Source of the DNA: Tubulanus polymorphus
Taxonomy: Eukaryota > Nemertea > Palaeonemertea > Tubulaniformes > Tubulanidae
Assembly (NCBI RefSeq): GCF_964204645.1
Contig: NC_134026.1
Location: 8,009,450 to 8,073,449 of the forward strand
Direction of reading: 5' to 3'
DNA length: 64,000 bases
The notes beneath the pieces are model-generated. The model searched no databases. It was not told the DNA's origin and saw nothing but the letters and a program-made list of their open reading frames with translations. This document shows, one piece after another, positions 58,101 to 64,000 of this stretch (its first letter is position 1; each line of letters begins with the position of its first letter). Both the position numbers and the translations under genes were made by a program.

Positions 58101-59333
58101 CCGTTAGTTACCGTCGATGTTAACCCCTATGGCGGTAACCGTGACGACAGCGATGACGACGGCGCGAGTAGTCCTCCGTCGTCCCCGGCGAGTAGTTTAC
58201 TACAGAATCAATTCGACGTTGATTATCAGGACGCGAGCCTCAGCGTCGTCTGTCCGGATACCGCTAATAAACTATACTCGGAAATGACTAAGCTCAATAC
58301 TCGTCGTAATGACTCTCGCCGGAGTCACTGGGACTCGCGTGATACACAGCACGACTCAAGAAGGAGTCATAAAACTGATATTTCTGGTATGAATCTGATT
58401 TCTAATTTAGTTTCCGATGAAAATCAGAACCGTATCTACGACCAGAATAGAGCTGCAGTAGCGCCACCTACAGTGATTCAATCAACGGCGCAGCCTCCTA
58501 GTGGTGCTAGCGGTACTACTACTGTGTTAACACTACACGATATCAGCAATAGACTCATACAATCATCACCAGCAGTAGAGGGAGCCGTTGCTTCTGCTGC
58601 TGCTGCTGTTGGGAGGAGGCCGAGTGAAGATGATAGTGAGGCTGACTGGTGGGATGCTAAACAATCTCCCGTGAAGCGAAGAATTGATAAAACGTCCGTG
58701 AAATCGCTCGTTTCTGATTGGCTGGCTGAAAAACCTCGTCTAGAAGCAGGTGAGTTAAAACCGGCGTCGGCGAACGAAGAGCAGGAGCAGGATGATATCC
58801 CGGATAGCTCAGAAGAGCAGCACGATAAGCTCGAGGAAGATGTGCCCGATACGTGGGAGGATGCTATTGATACCGATGATATAGTGATAACTGATGATAA
58901 AACATTAGAGGAAACATTTATTGAAGCTGATACTGATGAACATGTTAAGATAATTATTCATGATAAAACAGTCAACTCAACTGTTCGTGAACAGGTGGGA
59001 GGAGTTATCAATGATGGGCAGGTGGGAGGAGGGAGCAATGATGAACAGGTGGGAGGAGTTAACAATAATGAAGAGGGCGAAGTTGATAATCTAAGGGGTG
59101 GAGGGAGTAACTCGGTTGAAGGAGTCAGTAACTCGGAGGGCGGATCTGGTGTTCGACAGTTTATTTTAGATACCACTTTACCACCAATTAAAAGTAGACG
59201 TCAGTTCGGTAAAATAATTCAGGAAGAGCCTAAAAATTTCAGTGGTTTTAAAAGTTCAGGATGTACTGTTTGTGGTGATACGAGACATACTTCGGCTGAC
59301 TGTTTCAATGTAGCTGATAGTCTATTTTTCTGA
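52152..59333 (+). CDS. Tudor-domain protein with MIF4G-like and CCHC regions, 1,310 aa
   Basis: Nineteen exons: 52152-52163, 52238-52649, 52872-53048, 53354-53522, 53621-53765, 53872-53990, 54091-54148, 54226-54457, 54749-54898, 54988-55045, 55332-55447, 55519-55650, 56060-56124, 56203-56294, 56368-56440, 56840-56994, 57073-57185, 57291-57412, 57801-59333; 3,933 nt, all phases consistent. Exon 2 has an RGRGRG stretch. Exons 3-7 form an extended Tudor domain ([12 protein letters not shown]). Exons 11-17 form a helical repeat domain resembling MIF4G ([19 protein letters not shown]). Exons 18-19 begin with a SAM-like helical segment. The acidic tail ends with a zinc knuckle [14 protein letters not shown]. 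Such Tudor proteins bind methyl-arginine in germ-granule/piRNA partners. First exon assignment (MAAV) is the least certain. Confidence 0.85.
53030..53310. repeat. Minisatellite made from the Tudor exon 3 / donor junction
   Basis: The last ~20 exon bases (TATGGGCACAGTTTGGGCGAG) plus donor GTATG(A)ACCCCTT recur about eight times downstream, each with a decayed donor. Confidence 0.88.
54590..54730. repeat. GGGCTCTGTGGGCTCTCTCACTGCGCCTAC minisatellite
   Basis: Three near-perfect ~30-bp copies and degenerate upstream copies in Tudor intron 8. Confidence 0.88.
55060..55260. repeat. (ACAC)/(ACAG) microsatellite
   Basis: Long ACACACAGACAGAC tract in Tudor intron 10. Cysteine/valine-rich frames on the other strand are artefacts. 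Confidence 0.95.
55690..56055. repeat. ATTGATTTGATATCCA-type minisatellite
   Basis: About 20 degenerate copies of a 17-20 bp unit (GATTTGATATCCAATTGATTTGATATTCA) in Tudor intron 12. Confidence 0.9.
57400..57780. repeat. Intron 18 repeat including copies of the exon 18 end
   Basis: CCCTCACAACTCCC repeats with two embedded copies of the exon 18 end AAATTCATCAAGTGGGGTTT at about 57502-57525 and 57560-57585; one includes most of the donor. Confidence 0.85.
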
Positions 59334-59339
59334 TAATCT

Positions 59340-59520
59340 GACTCCACCCCTAATTAACCTACCAGTTTGGTTCCGCCCCTCATTGACATACCGGTACCTG
59401 ACCGGTTCCGCCCCTGATTGACATATTTGGCTGGTTCCGACCGTGATTGACATACTTCATACTTGACTGGTTCTGCTCCTGATTGATATACCCTGCTGGT
59501 CCACCCAGGATTGACGTACC
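59340..59520. repeat. TTGACATACC...GGTTCCGCCCCTGA minisatellite
   Basis: Five to six degenerate ~32-bp copies beginning right after the Tudor stop codon. Confidence 0.82.
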
Positions 59521-61287
59521 TGTGACTTATGTGGTCTAGTGATTTAATCAATTCTTGATATGTCGCAGCTTTCGATGGAAGTAAAAGTCATCAACATGAT
59601 CCCAACTACAATGACTTAAGCAGTGAATTTACTGTTATGTACATTTCTAGTGTGAAAGAAATTGATGTTAAGTTGAATTATTTCTTGTATACAATTTAAA
59701 AAATTCTGAGTTCATATTTCGTAGTTATTTATTTTTGTCTGTGCTAGAACTAAACATTAATTTATAATGTGTAAATAATGCTGATTTTAACTCATTCAGT
59801 CAAGAGATATATAGTTTGTAAATATCATTTATTAACAACTCATAGAGTTTTTGTTGAATTATTCAGCTAGAAAAAGAAGAACTAAATGGCAAAAGTTTAC
59901 AGCAGGTACTACCCGCCTTTATCTTTGTCAAAAGCTTTATTTGCATGCTATAATAATCATCAGTCAAACTTGGTTAAGTCATCATTTGGATGAATCGCCA
60001 CATCGCTTAAGTTGTCCCTAATTTCGAGTCTCAATTTGCAATTCAGTTGAACCTCGTCAATACAGGACGAAACCCGTTCATCGCGATGATTTCCAGCATG
60101 TTCCAGCTAAGATATAGGCTCCGATCTAAGCACTTGTTCGATTGCCCGGGAGAAGTATATTCTCATCAGGGCAAGTAGGTTATCATTATCATTTGTCCCC
60201 CGGGCTAGTGCAATTTTATGACACAAAGCTTTTTTCCCCACTCGATACAACGGTGAATTGTGCCACAAATCGGACTGCTTGTGTAGGTCAAGTAGCTTTT
60301 GGAGGGGGCAAGCGAAATTTCAGATATGCTTGCCCCTCGGGCAAGTGGATTTCATTCCTTAGATCGGACCCTGAAGATATTTATATCGATCAAACTTTGG
60401 ACGATACGAAAACCGTTTGATATGACAATTTCACTTTTGCTGCAAGATTCGTAATAACGAGGTTCCACTGTACTAAAGTGCAAGTCATCATATGTTTAAG
60501 TTACCAACATAATGATCAGGGCTGCTGCCAACTATTCCTGATTTTCAGTATTTGTTACTTTATGATTACGAGAAATACTAATTTGATTTGTTTGATGCGT
60601 ACAGAAATATCAAAGTTGTTACGGGAGGGTCTTACTGGTTGATTACCGATTAATTGAACATTTTCTTTTATATCGAAATGTTACTGCAAAAACTTCAATT
60701 TGTTACTGATAACACTTTTCTGAGGTTGGCAGTCCTGAATGATTACAACTTAGCTGCAAGTTTGACTGTTCCAAATAAGTAATTCATTATTCAGATTCGA
60801 ATAAAACCTTTTGAGCAATATCAACAGGGTTCGCATTTAATCATATAAAAACCCTGTTCATTGTTTTTGTACGTATTAATTAAAGCATGACTATTAAAAG
60901 GAAAATTTCCTGCAAATGTATTTGTTTCAATTTTCTGTTTTGAGGCAAGCTGCTGATTTACATTTGTTTTTTTACACCAATGAAGGGAGAGGGGAAGGAG
61001 GTTTGAGAGGGGAGGTTCGACTCCTGTTTCATTCCACGTGTTCATTTCCTCTTTTTCTATTTTTAGTTTGATCGAAAAAAAATCTTCAACAGCATCAGTG
61101 AGAACCAGATAATCGTCTGTAATCCTGATAATCCTCTGTTATCTTGAATCATAAAGAATTCAAACTAATTTTTTTGTAACGTCGAAAAAATATTTTATTT
61201 CAAATTCATTAAAAAACATCTATAAATTCAACAGGAGATGTTCATCTCAGAATCACAGTTCAAAACCTCACTCGCCAGGGATTGATT
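59521..61287. other. Spacer between convergent Tudor and ANKRD53-like genes
   Basis: No supported gene. Contains the MITE at 60117-60373 and AT-rich sequence. A minus-strand AATAAA (TTTATT near 61195) is the likely poly(A) signal of the ANKRD53-like gene. Confidence 0.5.
60117..60373. mobile_element. ~257-bp MITE (CCGATCTAAG termini)
   Basis: Begins GGCTCCGATCTAAGCACTTG and ends CCTTAGATCGGACCC, with further inverted matches just inside (CCCGGG...CAAG versus CTTGCCC...GGGCAAG). Related to the truncated copy at 24767-24860. The 92-codon frame across it is fortuitous. Confidence 0.78.
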
Positions 61288-63528
61288 CTACTCGGCGTCA
61301 ATAGGTGGCAGTCTAATCGGCGGTGGATTATTAGTCACACGTTTTAACATCGATAATACGCGTTCCCGCGGAAACGATTGCTCACCGCGTGCGGACAATG
61401 AGGAAGTTGAACTAGAAGTAGAGGCCGATGACGACGCCGCCCTATTGACAACCGGTTGAATTAATAAACCCGATTTGAATATAGGCGAGTGTATATCATT
61501 GGTAAGATGCATCCCCGACTCGTTGACGCCGTTTAATATCGATTCCGTTTTACGTTTCGATTCGACGTCTAAAACCGATTTACATTTATACAATACAACG
61601 TCGTCGTTGCCATCGGCTACGCGTTTTAAATTATTCGACATTTCATCGTTGTTGTTTTCGACGTGGCGCAGTTTTAAATTAATCTCTTTATCGGCGCGTT
61701 TTACTCTGGCAAGTGAGTCGGTTACAAATATTTTCGGATTGTGTCGTATATTTAATTCTTTAGGAGTTGAATTATTAAGAGGAAGCATTGTGTATATATC
61801 TCTGGGATACGCGTCTGATAAATTACTGATGTATTGTTTATCGGGTATTTTAGTAGAATGATTCCACACTATCGTATTATAAAACCTCTCGTCATTCTGC
61901 TCCTCATGAGGGTGGGCTCCATCCTGTTCCTCACAAAGGTCTCCTTCCCGATCTGATTTCTCTGATTTTGTCGTAGAGGGCGTTTTAATGTCGTCCGCCG
62001 TTACTATGACGACCTTTTTCTCGCGTAATTCTTCGCTCTTATTGGCCGCTTCCCCGGCCTCCGTAGCTACTACATCCATCTCGGAGATGACCTCAGCGTC
62101 CTCGGTTATGACCTCTTTCTCTGCGGTTACGACCTGGTAACTTTGTTTGTTACTGTTTGGTTTATGGAGGGATTCTTTAAACTGTATTTTTGGTTTTACC
62201 TTAAAATTGAGAAAGTTAATGAGAATTGAACCTTAAGATTTGAGGCCGATTCAATAAAATAAGTTAAATATTTGAATATGTACCGGTTTCTTCTGTTGTT
62301 TGTAACGTTGCTTTTTCTGATCGTTATTCAGCCAATCATCGTACGCCTGTTTACCGTAAAAATGACTCTCATCGTCGTCGGGTTTCACCGTATTTTCTCG
62401 TTCTATTTGATGAAGAACCTGTTGTAGTTTCACTTTGCGCAGTTGATTCATATCAGCGGCGATCAGTGATTTATTATTGTGCCACATTTCATTCGCTAAA
62501 ATCCTGTTCGAAAAAAAAAACAATCACATTACATCGAATTCTCGTGAAAAATGAGGACTTCGAGCAGTTTAGCTTCTGGGCCCGGAATCGCAACTACAGT
62601 GGAACCTCGCTTCAATTACCTTTGATTTAATGATTTATCGTTGATAACAAAACCTAGAATTTCATCCCAAATACAACAATATCAATTAGGCTACAATGTA
62701 CTTTCATACTGGATATAACAAGCTATAGTTATATCCAGTATGAAACATTTTTGTGAAACGGTAGCCCTGAGTTTTTTTAAGTTCAGACCAGTAACAAGAG
62801 TTCTACACACCTGGCACATTTTTTATGCGACCACAGTTTAGCCAGGTCAATAGGTCGATGGTTCCTGTTGTCCACGACATCAATTTTTGCCCCGATTTCT
62901 ATCAATACTTTTAAACATTGTACGTGACCCTCGCTGGCCGCCTGGTGGACAGGAGCAACACCGTCTTCATTTACACTACAAATACACAATAAAAGGCCTA
63001 ATAATGATAATAATTTACTTTCTTGATATATTGATTATCAAAGTAATCTTTGCGTTTTAATACATAAGATTAGAAAATTGAAAATGCAATTCTCTGTGAA
63101 AAACATAACATTGAGATTGTAGATTTGTTTAACAAACATTAAGACAAATAGGTTCGTATAAAAAGATGTGTTTTCATGTTTGATTTAAAAAATTCGACTG
63201 TAGGACTAGATCTAATATGACTAGGCAGAACATTCCTAAGTTCAGGTACAACACCTCACAACATTGAGGGAGCCACCGAGCCGAGAAATAGACGGAGCCC
63301 GACTGGTACTTACACGTCAGGATCTGCGTTGTGTTCTAATAAATAAATCAAACACTTCAAAGATCGTGCACCGGTCTGGTTACTGATACAAAGATGTAGA
63401 GGTCGCCATCCGTTTTTACTGGCTATATTGACGTCCGTGTGATGTTTCTCGATTAGTAACCGCAGACAGTCGATTCTACCGTGTAAAGCTGCTAGATGAA
63501 TCGGGGCTAAACCCTGCATTACAAAATA

Positions 63529-63578
<50 letters not shown>

Positions 63579-63747
63579 TATAGATATCACATACATGCAA
63601 AAGAAAAAATCTATAGACAACAGGCAGCGTTAAACGAACCTGACCCCAGACACTAGCGACCCCTAGACCTAGATTAGTTCCAACCCCTAGTATTAAAGGG
63701 GGTTCTTCGGGTCTCTCCTCATATTTCCAGTTAGTAGAAGCAGTCAT
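61288..63747 (-). CDS. ANKRD53: Ankyrin-repeat protein, ANKRD53-like
   Basis: Five coding exons on minus: 63747-63640, 63513-63314, 62975-62811, 62503-62284, 62199-61288; 1,605 nt, 534 aa (human ANKRD53 about 530), all phases consistent. Exons 2-3 encode ankyrin repeats (GLAPIHLAALHGRIDCLRLL; GWRPLHLCIS; GVAPVHQAASEGHVQCLKVL) followed by the HRPIDLAKLWSHKKCAR segment characteristic of this family. Exon 4 is a basic helical region. The long last exon is low-complexity and Ser-rich. Human ANKRD53 works at the mitotic spindle with DDA3. The orthology call rests on repeat order and the post-ankyrin segment. Confidence 0.72.
63522..63585. repeat. (TA)n microsatellite
   Basis: Uninterrupted AT dinucleotides in intron 1 of the ANKRD53-like gene. 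Confidence 0.95.
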
Positions 63748-64000
63748 TACGTGTGACGGTGGTAGAGAGCGTGAGAAGTCTCCTATGTTGTTAGTGCAGT
63801 GTTGTTTATTATGATCTCAACTGTGAAATACATATATATAGATTATACAGTACAGTACAGTAGTATAGACAGCCTACAGTAAATAGTTCAGTCACGCAAA
63901 CCAGTTCTATTCAATACACCGGTTCAGTATTACTGTAAATAGTAATTACTGCCGGAGAGAATATTCAAAAATAACCTCAAGCTTTCAGTTCAATGTTCTA

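Noticed and set aside
60142-60420. 92-codon plus-strand frame
   Set aside because: Lies within a MITE with inverted ends; no homology to a protein family is evident.

Overview
The window comes from an invertebrate animal nuclear genome. The host genes have many short exons with GT/AG introns, animal-only families are present (AP-beta adaptin, CWC27, SREK1IP1, ZNHIT3, an ANKRD53-like gene, a Tudor protein), and the introns and spacers are packed with minisatellites, MITE-like elements and tRNA-derived SINE heads. A lophotrochozoan fits best, but the phylum cannot be fixed from this sequence.

Positions 765-17023 hold a complete 16,259-bp Maverick/Polinton, an endogenous virus-like DNA element. 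It starts AGTA and ends TACT, is flanked by a perfect 6-bp target-site duplication (AGCAGA at 759-764 and 17024-17029) and has long, unequal terminal inverted repeats. It carries the expected set: protein-primed family-B DNA polymerase, retrovirus-like integrase with a chromodomain, FtsK/HerA-type packaging ATPase, major capsid protein and penton-like minor capsid protein. Around these lie several small membrane or coiled-coil proteins and a multi-zinc-finger/zinc-ribbon protein. No adenain-like protease was recognised. Many genes are broken by single frameshifts and two by in-frame TAA codons, so this copy is probably inactive, unless some of the breaks are assembly errors in A/T runs.

Three things make the element unusual. 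(1) The polymerase gene contains an intein of about 355 codons with LAGLIDADG homing-endonuclease motifs, inserted in the catalytic motif C. (2) Nearly every gene starts inside the same short signal, usually a T-run followed by (T/A)ATAAATG with the ATG as start codon; this resembles the late-promoter style of poxviruses and other nucleocytoviruses, and it also tells true starts from 3' fragments of broken genes. (3) The zinc-ribbon protein may be related to the late transcription factor VLTF3. Together they suggest genetic contact with, or transcriptional dependence on, large cytoplasmic DNA viruses.

The host part, left to right: a repeat-rich spacer with a 1.75-kb foldback element (19202-20950); ZNHIT3 (+, 21153-22869); CWC27 (-, 23026-26946); SREK1IP1 (+, 27254-28514), head-to-head with CWC27 as in vertebrates; AP-1/AP-2 beta adaptin (-, 29640-38433, 19 coding exons, 937 codons); an unnamed PH + PDZ-like gene (-, 43765-47596); a Tudor/MIF4G-like/CCHC gene (+, 52152-59333, 19 exons); and an ANKRD53-like ankyrin gene (-, 61288-63747). 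Exon borders were set by GT/AG sites and checked by codon-phase arithmetic: every gene closes in frame. Several intron minisatellites are copies of the adjoining exon-intron junction, a pattern repeated in different genes.
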